Source: Pirellulales bacterium
Lineage (GTDB): Bacteria > Planctomycetota > Planctomycetia > Pirellulales > JAEUIK01
Assembly (NCBI GenBank): GCA_019694455.1
Contig: JAIBBY010000045.1
Span: 1-40,982, forward strand
Reading direction: 5' to 3'
DNA length: 40,982 bases
Shown here: piece by piece, positions 1 through 9,153 of the stretch
Position numbering within the stretch: the stretch's first letter is position 1
Layout: each line of letters starts with the position of its first letter
Translations under genes and position numbers: made by a program
Notes under the pieces: model-generated
The model's input: only the letters and a program-made list of their open reading frames with translations
Told to the model about the DNA's origin: nothing
Databases searched by the model: none

Positions 1-1
1 G

Positions 2-1126
2 GAATGCGCGGCCTGCCCGGTGGCGGGTAGCTGCGGCGGTCAGTTCACCGCCAACACCATGGCCTGCGTCGCCGAGGCGATTGGCATGGCGCTCCCGGGC
101 AGCGGTTCGCTCCCCGCCATCGATGAAACGCGCGACGAGTTCGCCGTGGCCTGTGGCAAGACGGTGATGGACCTGCTGGAGAAGGACATCCGCCCGCGCG
201 ACATCATGACGTTTGAAGCGTTCGAAAACGCCATCGCGGTCGCGGCGGCGACTGGCGGCAGCACCAACATCGCGCTGCACCTGCCGGCGCTGGCTCGTGA
301 GTGCGGCATCCGCGTCACGCTCGACGACGTCGACCGCGTGAGCCGCAAGACGCCGATCATCGCCGATCTGAAGCCCGGCGGCCGCTATGTGGCTACCGAC
401 CTGTGCCGCGTGGGCGGCATTCCGGTGGTGCTCAAGGTGCTGCTCGACGCGGGACTGTTGCATGGCGACTGTCTGACGGTCACTGGCAAGTCGCTGCGCG
501 AAAACCTCAAAGACGTGCGTGTGCCGACCGACCAGGATGTGGTCGTGCCGGTTTCCAAGCCGTTGAACCCGACCGGTGGCCTGGTGGTGCTGCGTGGCAA
601 CCTGGCGCCGGAGGGGAGCGTCGTCAAAGTGGCGGGGGTTTCCAAGCTGCAGCATCGCGGCCCAGCGCGCGTCTTCGATAGCGAACAAGATTGCTTTGCC
701 GCGATCGAACGCCGCGAAATCAAAAAGGGAGACACGGTCGTCATTCGATACGAAGGCCCGCGCGGCGCCCCCGGCATGCCAGAGATGCTGGCCGTCACCG
801 CCGCCATCATGGGACAAGGCCTGGGCTACGATGTCGCCTTGCTAACTGACGGGCGCTTTAGCGGCGCGACGCGCGGCCTGATGGTGGGGCACATCGGCCC
901 CGAGGCGTATGTGGGGGGACCGATCGGCCTGCTGCGCGAGGGGGATATCATCACGCTCGACGCCGAGAAGGGAACGCTCGACGTGGAAATCTCGGACGAA
1001 GATTGGGCGACCCGCGCCAGCCAGTGGCAGCCCAAGCCGCCGCGCTACACCACTGGCGCCATGGCAAAGTACGCCACGATATGCGGGCCGGCGTGCGAAG
1101 GCGCGGTGACCATCGCCCGGCCGTAA
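2..1126 (+). CDS. ilvD: Dihydroxy-acid dehydratase, C-terminal part (5' truncated by window edge)
   Basis: IlvD dehydrates 2,3-dihydroxy-isovalerate and 2,3-dihydroxy-3-methylvalerate to the 2-oxo acids, the third step of valine/isoleucine synthesis in the cytoplasm. The visible 374 residues begin in the conserved Fe-S/Mg region ([17 protein letters not shown]), whose cysteine is a cluster ligand in the family. The C-terminal [11 protein letters not shown] motif, which carries the catalytic serine, is also present. The frame is open to the left edge, so the true start lies outside the window; the GTG at 20 is internal. The reading frame is intact to TAA. It is followed by a strong bidirectional hairpin and the convergent glnB. 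Family assignment is near certain; 6-phosphogluconate dehydratase (Edd) is a related family, but the motif pattern fits IlvD better. Confidence 0.95.
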   Translation, partial: ECAACPVAGSCGGQFTANTMACVAEAIGMALPGSGSLPAIDETRDEFAVACGKTVMDLLEKDIRPRDIMTFEAFENAIAVAAATGGSTNIALHLPALARECGIRVTLDDVDRVSRKTPIIADLKPGGRYVATDLCRVGGIPVVLKVLLDAGLLHGDCLTVTGKSLRENLKDVRVPTDQDVVVPVSKPLNPTGGLVVLRGNLAPEGSVVKVAGVSKLQHRGPARVFDSEQDCFAAIERREIKKGDTVVIRYEGPRGAPGMPEMLAVTAAIMGQGLGYDVALLTDGRFSGATRGLMVGHIGPEAYVGGPIGLLREGDIITLDAEKGTLDVEISDEDWATRASQWQPKPPRYTTGAMAKYATICGPACEGAVTIARP

Positions 1127-1145
1127 GCAGCGGCACAATTAACGG

Positions 1146-1177
1146 CACGGCCCCGGGAGCAATTTCCCGAGGCCGTG
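1146..1177. terminator. Bidirectional hairpin terminator between ilvD and glnB
   Basis: Inverted repeat: CACGGCC (1146-1152) pairs with GGCCGTG (1171-1177) and CGGGA (1154-1158) with TCCCG (1165-1169), with one C/A mismatch and a 6-nt loop. It sits 20 nt after the ilvD stop and 27 nt beyond the convergent glnB stop, so it can serve both. There is no long T-run. Confidence 0.7.
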
Positions 1178-1204
1178 TCAATTTGGTCAGACAATCGCGG
1201 CGAT

Positions 1205-1624
<420 letters not shown>

Positions 1625-1866
1625 CTAGTGCACTCCCCGCGCCGAGAAAACATCAAAAAATTCCAGCCGTTGCTCCAAGCCGTTCAATAGTACGCGGTTA
1701 AGGTAGTCCAAATGGTTCAAGAAGTGTGAGGCGCCAATGATCGCGCGGACGCGACACGCCGACAATGGTCCGCAACCGCGATCGCCAATGTATTGCGCCG
1801 CAACGCATTGCGAACTGTCACATGCTTGAGGCGCGCGTTCGCGCCCGCGCGACAGTCGCAGGGCAG

Positions 1867-2844
1867 CTAGCCACGAAAATCGGCGCTATCCAGGCCATGG
1901 TTCTTCATCAGTCGGTAGAGCGTGCCGCGCGGCACGCGAGCTTCGGCGGCGGCCGTCTTCACATTGCCGCGATGTCGCTTCAATAGCGAGGCCAGATAGT
2001 CGTGTTCAAACGTGGCCACGCATTGATCGCGCAGCTCAAAAAAGCCGCCCCCTTCCGCCGAGCGCTTTTCGCCGGCGCTGGTCACCAGCGAATCGGGCAG
2101 GTCGTTCAAGCCGATGAGCGATTCCTTCGCCAGCGCGATTGCCCGGCGGATCACGTTCTGCAATTCGCGCACGTTGCCCGGCCAATCGTAGGCGCGCAGC
2201 ACCAGATACGCCTCGGGCGTGATGCCGGCGACTTGTTTGCCCATCTCGCGGCTGTAGCGCAGCACGAATCGCTCGGCCAATAGTCCCAGATCGTCGCCGC
2301 GCTCGCGGAGCGGCGGCAACTCGATGTTCACGACGTTGACGCGGTAATAGAGATCTTCGCGAAACAGGCCCTCGCGCATCATCTCTTCCAGGTTGCGCGC
2401 GGTGGCGGCCACCACGCGCACGTCGACATCAATTTCGTCGCGGCCTCCCACCCGGCGGATCTTGCGCTCTTGCAGTGTTCGCAGCAACTTGGCCTGTAGC
2501 AAGAGCGGCAACTCGCCCAGTTCGTCGAGAAAGAAGGTGCCGCGATCGGCCGCTTCCAATAACCCCACTCGCCGCGAATCGGCCCCCGTGAACGCTCCGC
2601 GCTCGTGGCCAAAGAATTCGCTCTCTAGCAGGTTGTCGGGGATGGCGCCGCAATCGACCGGGACGAAGGGGCGCTCCGCGCGGCGACTGCGGCGATGCAC
2701 CGCGCGCGCCACCAGTTCTTTGCCAGAACCCGTCTCGCCATGAATCAGCACATCGACATCGAGTCCCGCGACCTGCTCGATGGTCTCATACACCCGCGCC
2801 ATGGCGGGGCTGGAGCCGATGAAGTCGTCAAAACCGATGTGCAT
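1867..2844 (-). CDS. Sigma54-type AAA+ transcriptional activator without receiver domain
   Basis: A 325-residue bacterial enhancer-binding protein made of only an AAA+ domain and a Fis-type helix-turn-helix. Visible motifs are Walker A GETGSGKE (36-43), the sigma54-contacting GAFTGA loop (83-88), Walker B FFLDELGE (104-111), arginines in LPPLRERGDD (about 177-186) and sensor II WPGNVRELQN (221-230). The HTH around 293-315 ends AEARVPRGTLYRLMKNHG. There is no N-terminal receiver, GAF or PAS domain, so activity is presumably set by its amount or a partner protein. The ATG at 2844 fits the domain start; an upstream GTG would add 23 unrelated residues. It lies between a porin gene (117 nt upstream, same strand) and glnB, which suggests but does not prove control of one of them. 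Confidence 0.88.
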   Translation of the reverse strand: MHIGFDDFIGSSPAMARVYETIEQVAGLDVDVLIHGETGSGKELVARAVHRRSRRAERPFVPVDCGAIPDNLLESEFFGHERGAFTGADSRRVGLLEAADRGTFFLDELGELPLLLQAKLLRTLQERKIRRVGGRDEIDVDVRVVAATARNLEEMMREGLFREDLYYRVNVVNIELPPLRERGDDLGLLAERFVLRYSREMGKQVAGITPEAYLVLRAYDWPGNVRELQNVIRRAIALAKESLIGLNDLPDSLVTSAGEKRSAEGGGFFELRDQCVATFEHDYLASLLKRHRGNVKTAAAEARVPRGTLYRLMKNHGLDSADFRG

Positions 2845-2961
2845 GGCGGACCCGAAATGCAATGAAATAGCGAACAGGTCCCAGTCTTCCGCCAAAGAGC
2901 CGGACCGCCGCACAGACTAACCGCTACCCGCCGCGCGCTCAACCAAGCGCTGGCTAGCAAA

Positions 2962-4485
2962 CTAGAACTCGAACATCGCCCGGATGGCGAAGAAGTCGGC
3001 GTGCCCCACGCCGTTCTTGGGGCTGTCGAGTCGCGGCATCAGATAGTTGAAATAGAGCCGCGTATGAGGATTCCAGTACCAATTGAGGCCGACCGTGTAA
3101 TTGAGCAGGTTGCCGCCGCGGATGTTGTAGCTGTCGAGATCGATGTGCGAAACGCGAAACGCCACCTGCCAGGCGCCGAGTCCGGTGGCCACGCCGCGTT
3201 GTCCACGCACGCGAAAGAAATTTTCAAACGGATGCAACCGATCGAAGGTTGCGGTCTCGCGGTTGTAGTGGCGGCACTCGCCCGTGAGGAAAAAGCTGGC
3301 CTGCACGTACCAACTGCTGAAGAACAGATCGGGGCCGCCGATCTGGTCGACCGGCACCCAAATGTATTCCGACTCCAATGAAAAGGGACCGTGAACAAGC
3401 ACCGCCTCGGATCCGAATAGCTGCCAGTTGTGCAGATTGAACAACCCCGTGTTCACAAAGACCGGAAACGGCACGACATCGAAGGCGCCTGGTCGCACTT
3501 CCGGCGTCTGCACGAACCGCACTCGCTTGTTGCGCGCTTCGCGAAAGCTATAGGCCGCGCCAATGTGTGTAAAATAGCGCCCCTCGGCCACCTCGTCCCA
3601 ATACGGTAGCCAGGTGACGCGCCCCGTCACGGACTGACCGCCGCTCTCCGTCACATCGGCCCCAAAGTTGTCGCTATCCGTGCGAAAGGTGCCCAGCGCC
3701 CAGGTCGATCGTAAGTTGTCCGCATGGTCGAAGAAGCAGACTCCCGTATTACGCGAAGGGGCGAAGGTGTCGGTCAGCGAGCGCTCCATGAACTGAATAT
3801 GCCGGTTGGAAGTGAGTCGTTCGAGGCTAAATGGCTCGAAGAAGTGCCCGACCTTGATGTTGCCGACCAATGGAAATTGTTTTTGCTGAAGCCAAACGTC
3901 CAGGAACGAGGGGCGACCTTCTTGCGCAAAGTCCATTTCAAAGCGATACGAAGTGAAATCTCCCCAGTCACCTTGCGCGCCTAACCGCGCGCGGCGAAAA
4001 TCGACGAAGTTGTCGATATTGCCTACCGCGATCTTGTTGGCGGGATCTTGCGAGGCCATCACCTGGTCCAACTGGAACTCGCCGGTGAATTTGACGCTCA
4101 CTTTCTTGGCCTCGGCCGCCTTCTTTTCGCTGTCGGCCTCCTTGCGCTTCTCGTCGGCGGTCTGCATCTTCGCGATGCGGCCTTCCAGTTCCTTAAGCCG
4201 GGCCTCCAATTGCGGATCGCCCGTCACCGCCGCCGAGAACGAGGCCGCGCCGGGACTGGGCGCGGCGGTCAGCGGCGCCGCGCTGACCACCGGATGCTGG
4301 GCAACTTGCTGCAAAGTCGGCGGCAGCGCAACCACGCGCAGCGCCGCGCCGGGTTCGACGGCGGGCATGCGCGATGCCTCGTCCACCGCGGGCAGTGGAA
4401 TGACAGCGTGGTCTTGGCCGAACGCCGAAATCGGCGGCGTCGTCAGGACCAAGAACAAAAGTAGCCAGCGGGCAAGGTGCTGCAT
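2962..4485 (-). CDS. Outer-membrane porin, phosphate-selective OprO/OprP type
   Basis: 507 residues. A signal peptide (about residues 1-23, ending ISAFGQD) is followed by a Pro/Ala-rich stretch. A short charged coiled coil comes next (LEARLKELEGRIAKMQ ... EKRKEADSEKKAAEAKK, about 95-127), then a beta-barrel. The barrel shows the family pattern: VKFTGEFQLD, FRRARLGAQGDWGDFTSYRFEMDFA, KVGHFFEPFSLERLTS. The protein ends in phenylalanine (RAMFEF), the usual outer-membrane assembly signal. Members form anion-selective channels for phosphate or polyphosphate, and planctomycetes carry many paralogues with unknown substrates; the coiled coil probably tethers or trimerises the porin. Upstream is an intergenic region with a 14-bp palindrome. 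The sigma54-type activator follows on the same strand and may be cotranscribed. Confidence 0.85.
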   Translation of the reverse strand: MQHLARWLLLFLVLTTPPISAFGQDHAVIPLPAVDEASRMPAVEPGAALRVVALPPTLQQVAQHPVVSAAPLTAAPSPGAASFSAAVTGDPQLEARLKELEGRIAKMQTADEKRKEADSEKKAAEAKKVSVKFTGEFQLDQVMASQDPANKIAVGNIDNFVDFRRARLGAQGDWGDFTSYRFEMDFAQEGRPSFLDVWLQQKQFPLVGNIKVGHFFEPFSLERLTSNRHIQFMERSLTDTFAPSRNTGVCFFDHADNLRSTWALGTFRTDSDNFGADVTESGGQSVTGRVTWLPYWDEVAEGRYFTHIGAAYSFREARNKRVRFVQTPEVRPGAFDVVPFPVFVNTGLFNLHNWQLFGSEAVLVHGPFSLESEYIWVPVDQIGGPDLFFSSWYVQASFFLTGECRHYNRETATFDRLHPFENFFRVRGQRGVATGLGAWQVAFRVSHIDLDSYNIRGGNLLNYTVGLNWYWNPHTRLYFNYLMPRLDSPKNGVGHADFFAIRAMFEF

Positions 4486-4637
4486 GCGGGTGGGCTCTGG
4501 AGCCGGTCGCCGCCACTGGGCCTTGATGCGGGCAGGCCAGCGGCGGCGCAGTCTGGGTCGTAAATTCGGTGCGTCCGTTACCTCTTATCGAACCGCTACG
4601 CACGGCATTTCCAATTCGACCGCTACAATCCGCAAAG

Positions 4638-4651
4638 TTTGACATGTCAAA
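4638..4651. promoter_or_regulatory. 14-bp perfect palindrome, possible operator
   Basis: TTTGACATGTCAAA is a perfect palindrome in the 284-bp divergent gap between the porin and the oxidoreductase. It contains a -35-like TTGACA, but no good -10 follows at 16-18 nt. A TACAAT hexamer lies just to the left at 4624-4629. A dimeric repressor site is possible, but a few palindromes of this length are expected by chance in 41 kb. Confidence 0.3.
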
Positions 4652-4769
4652 TTGGGCGCACTCTTACGCGGTTCCACCGGCCCGCTAAGATTGATCCCCA
4701 ACGACAACCAGAACTGGCGATGGCCGTCAAACTCTTCCCGAATTACCAGGACACAACGACAGGCACTTC

Positions 4770-5777
4770 ATGGAACGACCAATTCGCGTGGGGATATTGG
4801 GCTGTGCGCGCATCGCCCGGCGCGGTGTGATTGCTGGCATTCAGTCCGCCAATTCTGCCCAGTTGACCGCAATTGCCAGTCGCAACGCCCAGACGGCGCG
4901 CGAGTGGGCGGCGGAATTCGCCATTCCCAAGCACTACGGCAGCTACGACGAGTTGCTGGCAGACCCCGAGATCGACGCGATTTACAACCCGCTCCCGAAC
5001 GAACTGCATTGCCAGTGGACCTTGGCGGCCGCTGCCGCTGGCAAGCATGTGCTGTGCGAAAAGCCGCTGGCAATCGATGTGGCTGAGGCCGAGAGGATTG
5101 TAGCGGGCTGCCAGAGTGCCGGGGTCATATTGATGGAGGCCTTCATGTGGCGCCATCATCCGCGCACACTGCGCGCGCTGGAAACAGTGCAAAGCGGGCA
5201 GCTTGGCGAACTGCGTCTGGTGAAAATGGACTTCTCGTTCGATATTGATCGCGACGACTGGCGGCTCGACCCGCGCCGCGGAGGCGGCGGCGGAGCGCTC
5301 TATGATATTGGCTGTTACGGCATCAACGCGGCCCGGCTTTTCACCGGCGCCGAGCCAGTGGAAATCGTCGCAAGGTCGCGGCAATGGACGACCGGCGTCG
5401 ATATGACGATCGGCATGCTATTGCGGTTCCCCAACGACGTGCTGGCGCTACTCGACGCTAGCTTTGAGGCGCCTGATCGCAACCGCATCGAAATTGTGGG
5501 TAGCAAGGGGGCGCTCGAATTGGCCGACGGCGTGTTGCCCGCGCCCGAGTCGGTGATGACCTGGCGAACCGACGACGACGTGGAAGTTTTGAAGTTCCCG
5601 CCGGCCGATCAATATGCCGCCGAGGTCGAGGCATTTTGTCAGGCGATTCGGTCGGGCAGCCTGCCGTATCCAGCGGAGGATGGCCTGGCCAATATGCGCG
5701 TCGTGGACGAGGTTCGGCGACAGGCGTGGTCTGGCGGCGCCATCAAGTACTGGTCAAAGACCACAGGCGCCTGTTAA
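4770..5777 (+). CDS. Gfo/Idh/MocA family NAD(P)-dependent oxidoreductase
   Basis: 335 residues, typical length. The N-terminal Rossmann fold starts RVGILGCARIA (a GxxGxxxxA-type NAD(P) loop), with EKPLAID (97-103) carrying the conserved EKP lysine. The C-terminal domain contains GGGALYDIGCYGINAARLF. It most resembles the D-xylose dehydrogenase/dihydrodiol dehydrogenase branch, which oxidises sugars or cyclic diols in the cytoplasm; the substrate cannot be read from sequence. The ATG is 8 nt after an AGG. Its TAA stop overlaps the stop of the convergent hydrolase within the tetranucleotide TTAA (5774-5777). Confidence 0.9.
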   Translation: MERPIRVGILGCARIARRGVIAGIQSANSAQLTAIASRNAQTAREWAAEFAIPKHYGSYDELLADPEIDAIYNPLPNELHCQWTLAAAAAGKHVLCEKPLAIDVAEAERIVAGCQSAGVILMEAFMWRHHPRTLRALETVQSGQLGELRLVKMDFSFDIDRDDWRLDPRRGGGGGALYDIGCYGINAARLFTGAEPVEIVARSRQWTTGVDMTIGMLLRFPNDVLALLDASFEAPDRNRIEIVGSKGALELADGVLPAPESVMTWRTDDDVEVLKFPPADQYAAEVEAFCQAIRSGSLPYPAEDGLANMRVVDEVRRQAWSGGAIKYWSKTTGAC

Positions 5778-6901
5778 CGGCCGTTTTGTGGCAAATGTGG
5801 CTCGGCGTCCGGCAAGGCAGGCATCGATTGACGCACAAAATACCGCATTCTCGCCGCCACTTCCGGTGATTCCAGATAGTACTCCAGCGAATGGTGCAGC
5901 CCCACTTGTGGTCCTACATTGATTTGCCGCACCTGCGAACGCGGGATCGGAAACAACCAGGCGCCGTGCGGACTAGTGAGCCCCGCCTGTCCGAGCGCAG
6001 CGGGGCCGCCGGGCTGCTCCAGCCGCGGATAGCACTTAAGCACCATATCGCGCCGGTTGCGCATGACCACCAGCTCTTCCAATTGCGTGAGCGCCAGCTC
6101 GTATGCGCCGCCGCGCGCGAAGCAATTGCTGTCTTGTGCCGCGGCCATGAGCAAAACCCGCGGCGGCATCCGCTCGGGATGCACTCTCTCTTCCAGGGTG
6201 CGCCCGCGAATCGCGCCCCCCGCCATCATGTGCATACCGGCGGAAATGACCCGCGCGCCGTAACTGTAGCCAATCAGGGCAACGTGCGTATCGACAGGCA
6301 ACCGATCGACGAGCCATGCGACAAAATAGCCTTGCGACTCGCTAACCGGCGCCTTGATGCGCACGTCGTCCACCACGCTGCTGGTCCAGCGTTCGCTGGG
6401 CCAAGACCAGATGACAAACCGCATGGGCCCGGTGTTGCAGCGCGTCACCAGTCGATGCACCAGCATGCCCGAGGCTTGCGCGCTGCTTGGCGGCATATTG
6501 TTGCCATGAACCCAAACCACGACCGGCGCCTGTGGCGTGGCGCTGGCGGTGAACGCTTCCAAATCGGACTCGATCCATTTACGGTCCACACAGCGCCAGT
6601 AGCGCATCCGTTCTGGGTGTGGCGGCCGGCAGGGGTCGCGAGATGCCCGCGTGCTGACCAGCCACAGATCGTCGCACGCACTGCTGGTAGGCTCCAGTAG
6701 CTCCGCGACAAAGGGTTCTGGGGCGAGTTCTTCGCTAGCAAGGGCTTCCTCAACCGCCGGTGTGGTCGGCTCGCTTTCCGAAGCAGCCGGCTCATCTGCC
6801 CATGCGCCAGTCCCTGCCAGTAGGCCCAGCCACAGCGCAGCGCGCAGCGCGTAAGCCATCCCTTTTGCGGCGCCAACGCGGGCGGCGAAGCCGGTCGTCA
6901 T
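5774..6901 (-). CDS. Exported alpha/beta hydrolase
   Basis: 375 residues. A signal peptide (hydrophobic core about 18-33, cleavage likely after AWA at 35) is followed by a Glu/Pro-rich stretch to about 70, then an alpha/beta hydrolase domain. The domain shows strand plus oxyanion segment VVVWVHGNN (127-135) and nucleophile elbow GYSYGA with Ser213. The histidine is probably in GLHHSLEYY near the C terminus. Overall it resembles the DUF900-like serine hydrolases; substrate unknown, probably periplasmic or surface. The start is uncertain: ATG 6901 gives a charged 14-residue leader, while an ATG 14 codons later would give a shorter signal peptide. It is convergent with the oxidoreductase, with 4 bp of overlapping stops. 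Confidence 0.75.
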   Translation of the reverse strand: MTTGFAARVGAAKGMAYALRAALWLGLLAGTGAWADEPAASESEPTTPAVEEALASEELAPEPFVAELLEPTSSACDDLWLVSTRASRDPCRPPHPERMRYWRCVDRKWIESDLEAFTASATPQAPVVVWVHGNNMPPSSAQASGMLVHRLVTRCNTGPMRFVIWSWPSERWTSSVVDDVRIKAPVSESQGYFVAWLVDRLPVDTHVALIGYSYGARVISAGMHMMAGGAIRGRTLEERVHPERMPPRVLLMAAAQDSNCFARGGAYELALTQLEELVVMRNRRDMVLKCYPRLEQPGGPAALGQAGLTSPHGAWLFPIPRSQVRQINVGPQVGLHHSLEYYLESPEVAARMRYFVRQSMPALPDAEPHLPQNGR

Positions 6902-7133
6902 GCACTGGGTCCGAGACTGCTAGCAACAAGATGTCGAATTCGGCGACGGCGCGCGGAGGCTGCGCACGGTGGCGGTCACCTGAGGTTTTTCATCGGCATT
7001 CCCCCGTTGCAAAAAAGAAACGGGATTGTTGAAAAAAGTTAGCTTGGTGAATTTGCACATCCTGGGCAGTGTTGTAGAGTTGCTTGACCCACAGGCTTCG
7101 CCGGAACGTGTACCGTTTCGATCGGAGTTGAGA

Positions 7134-7337
7134 ATGATGAAAAGGCTACTCGTCCTGACGGCCGTAGTGCTGATGTCGGTTAGCGCGTTGGGCTGCCGCT
7201 CTTGCGGTAGTATGTTCCAGCGTGGTCCGGCGTGCGGCTCGTGCGGCACGGCTGGCGGCGCCTCCTACGGTGGCGATGCTTACCTCGCGCCGCCGTCGGT
7301 ACCGCCGGAGACCTATGCCGTCCCAGGTCCCGGCTAA
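7134..7337 (+). CDS. Small lipoprotein
   Basis: 67 residues, starting MMKRLLVLTAVVLMSVSALGC. The hydrophobic signal ends in a lipobox (SALGC, Cys21), so the mature protein is a Cys/Gly-rich peptide of about 47 residues (CRSCGS, RGPACGSCG) with a Pro/Tyr-rich tail. A good ribosome site, GGAG at 7124-7127, precedes the ATG and decides against an upstream start 36 codons earlier in the same frame. Tiny lipoproteins of this form are common in planctomycetes; no function is known. A 13-bp hairpin terminates it. Confidence 0.7.
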   Translation: MMKRLLVLTAVVLMSVSALGCRSCGSMFQRGPACGSCGTAGGASYGGDAYLAPPSVPPETYAVPGPG

Positions 7338-7373
7338 AAGAGCCACGACCGCCCTCCCAATGTTGTCGAGGCG

Positions 7374-7408
7374 CCGGTGGCCGCGGATATCCTGACCGCG
7401 GCCACCGG
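7374..7408 (+). terminator. Hairpin terminator after the small lipoprotein
   Basis: A perfect 13-bp stem: CCGGTGGCCGCGG (7374-7386) with CCGCGGCCACCGG (7396-7408), loop of 9 nt, 36 nt after the lipoprotein stop. No U-tract follows, so it could equally be an mRNA-stabilising 3' hairpin. Confidence 0.55.
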
Positions 7409-7496
7409 TCGCAACGGCAATTCCAGACCACGCGCCAATCACTGCGCGTCATCCAGCGCGGCAGCGCTCGGTCGTGGTCGATCCAGGAGTCCTGCC

Positions 7497-7664
7497 ATGC
7501 GTGCAAATATCGGTCGCGCCAAACGTTCGCGCCCCAATCGCTTGGGACGCATCATCCTGCGCCGGTTGTTCGACGAAGTGCACGACAAGCCGCGGCCGCA
7601 TGCGGCGTTTTCTCCGCCCAAGGCGCCCACCGACGCGCCGCCGAAGTCGCCGGTTGTGAGCTGA
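7497..7664 (+). CDS. Small basic protein of unknown function
   Basis: 55 residues, arginine-rich in the first half (RANIGRAKRSRPNRLGRIILRR) and proline-rich at the end (PPKAPTDAPPKSP). The ATG follows a near-ideal AGGAG (7485-7489) at 7-nt spacing, the main reason for calling it. A longer open frame reaches back to 7377 but would run over the terminator hairpin. I do not recognise the family; its composition suggests nucleic-acid or ribosome binding, but this is inference. The aminotransferase starts 57 nt downstream and may be cotranscribed. Confidence 0.5.
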   Translation: MRANIGRAKRSRPNRLGRIILRRLFDEVHDKPRPHAAFSPPKAPTDAPPKSPVVS

Positions 7665-7721
7665 AAATAGCGCGATAGACTGGCGGTTTGTTTCGTGCAT
7701 CCCGCCGCCAGGTTTTGCCTT

Positions 7722-9086
7722 ATGCCTCAGCACTCGCTTGAAGTGGATCGTGCGCGCGACCAGGCGCATCTCATTCACGCCTTGCACAACAAGGCTGCTC
7801 AAACAATCGCCCATGTCTGGGTCCGCGGCCAGGGCGCTGTGCTTTGCGACAGCGAAGGCCGTGAATATCTCGACGGGCTCGCTGGGCTTTGGAACATCGT
7901 AGTCGGTCACGGTCGGCGTGAGTTGGCCGAAGCCGCCGCGCGCCAGATGAACGAATTGGCCTACGCCACCGCCTATACCGGCAGCACGAATCTACGCGCC
8001 ATCGAACTGGGCGAACGTCTTGCCGGCATTTGCTACCCCGGCATCAATCGTTTCTTTTTCACCTCTGGCGGGGGCGAGTCAAACGAAAGCGCCTTCAAGA
8101 CCGCGCGCTATTTTGGCCGTCGCTCTGGCTTTCCCGACAAGCACAAGATTATCGGCCGCCGCTGGGGCTATCACGGCACCACGCTCGGCGCCATGGCCGC
8201 CACTGGCATTTCGGCCTATTGGAACCTGTTTGGCCCCATGCCGTCTGGCTTCTCGCATATCGAAGGCCCCTACCCGTATCGCTTTCCGGCCGACGCGGCG
8301 CCCCCCGGCGACCTGCGCACTGCTGGTGTTATTGCCGCCGATTGGCTGGAAGAGGCCATTTTGCGTGAAGGTCCAGAAACCGTGGCGGCCTTTGTCGGCG
8401 AGCCAGTGCAAGCCGCCGGCGGAGTGATTGTTCCGCCCGGCGATTATTGGCCGCGCATTCGCGAGATTTGCGATCGACACAAAGTGTTGCTCATCGCCGA
8501 CGAGGTGGTCACCGGATTTGGCCGCACCGGCGACTGGTTTGGATTGTCGCGCTACGGCATTGAGCCCGACATCATCGTATTCGCCAAAGGAATTACGAGC
8601 GGCTATTTTCCGCTGGGCGGCATTGGCGTCAGCGACCGCATTGCCGCAGCGATCGACGACGGCGCCGGCGCCGAGGCGTGGATGCACGCCTTCACGTACT
8701 CAGGGCATCCTACCGGCTGCGCCGTGGCGCTAGCCAACCTGGATATCATCGAACGCGAGTCGCTGGTCGAGCGCGCCGGGCACTTGGGGCAGCGACTGCT
8801 CACGGGTCTTAAGGGACTGTCATCCCATCCGCATGTGGGAGATGTGCGTGGGCAAGGATTGATGTGCGCGGTGGAGCTAGTCGCCGACAAGGCGACCAAG
8901 GCCGAGTTTCCGCCCGAGCAGAAGGTGGGACCGCGCGTGCACGAGGCCACGCAGCGCCGCGGGTTGTTCACCCGCCTGCGCGGCGACGTTTACAATCTGG
9001 CCCCTTGCTATGTGACCGAAGAGGCTCAAATCGATCGGATGGTGCAGATCCTCGGCGACTCGATCGACGAAATTCTCGGCGCCTAG
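7722..9086 (+). CDS. Class III (omega-type) PLP-dependent aminotransferase
   Basis: 454 residues, the usual length. These enzymes transfer an omega-amino group (beta-alanine, putrescine, GABA-like donors) to pyruvate or 2-oxoglutarate. Visible features are GLWNIVVGHG near residue 55, the phosphate-binding SGGGESNESAFK (115-126), RWGYHGTTLGAM (147-158) stacking on PLP, GEPVQAAGG (226-234), the PLP-nitrogen aspartate in LLIADEVVTGFGRTG (Asp260) and the Schiff-base lysine in VFAKGITSGYFPLGG (Lys289). It resembles the beta-alanine:pyruvate/putrescine branch; donor specificity cannot be fixed. ATG 7722 was preferred to a GTG nine codons upstream. It is convergent with mnmA. Confidence 0.9.
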   Translation: MPQHSLEVDRARDQAHLIHALHNKAAQTIAHVWVRGQGAVLCDSEGREYLDGLAGLWNIVVGHGRRELAEAAARQMNELAYATAYTGSTNLRAIELGERLAGICYPGINRFFFTSGGGESNESAFKTARYFGRRSGFPDKHKIIGRRWGYHGTTLGAMAATGISAYWNLFGPMPSGFSHIEGPYPYRFPADAAPPGDLRTAGVIAADWLEEAILREGPETVAAFVGEPVQAAGGVIVPPGDYWPRIREICDRHKVLLIADEVVTGFGRTGDWFGLSRYGIEPDIIVFAKGITSGYFPLGGIGVSDRIAAAIDDGAGAEAWMHAFTYSGHPTGCAVALANLDIIERESLVERAGHLGQRLLTGLKGLSSHPHVGDVRGQGLMCAVELVADKATKAEFPPEQKVGPRVHEATQRRGLFTRLRGDVYNLAPCYVTEEAQIDRMVQILGDSIDEILGA

Positions 9087-9153
9087 CACTTGCTGGCAAG
9101 TCGGCGCGGACATTTGACTAGGGGCCTGGCGACTGCCATGTGTCGCTTTTGAC

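Noticed and set aside
4639..4830. 63-codon open frame running into the oxidoreductase start
   Set aside because: It begins in the palindrome, has no ribosome site, overlaps a well-supported gene in another frame and shows no domain pattern.
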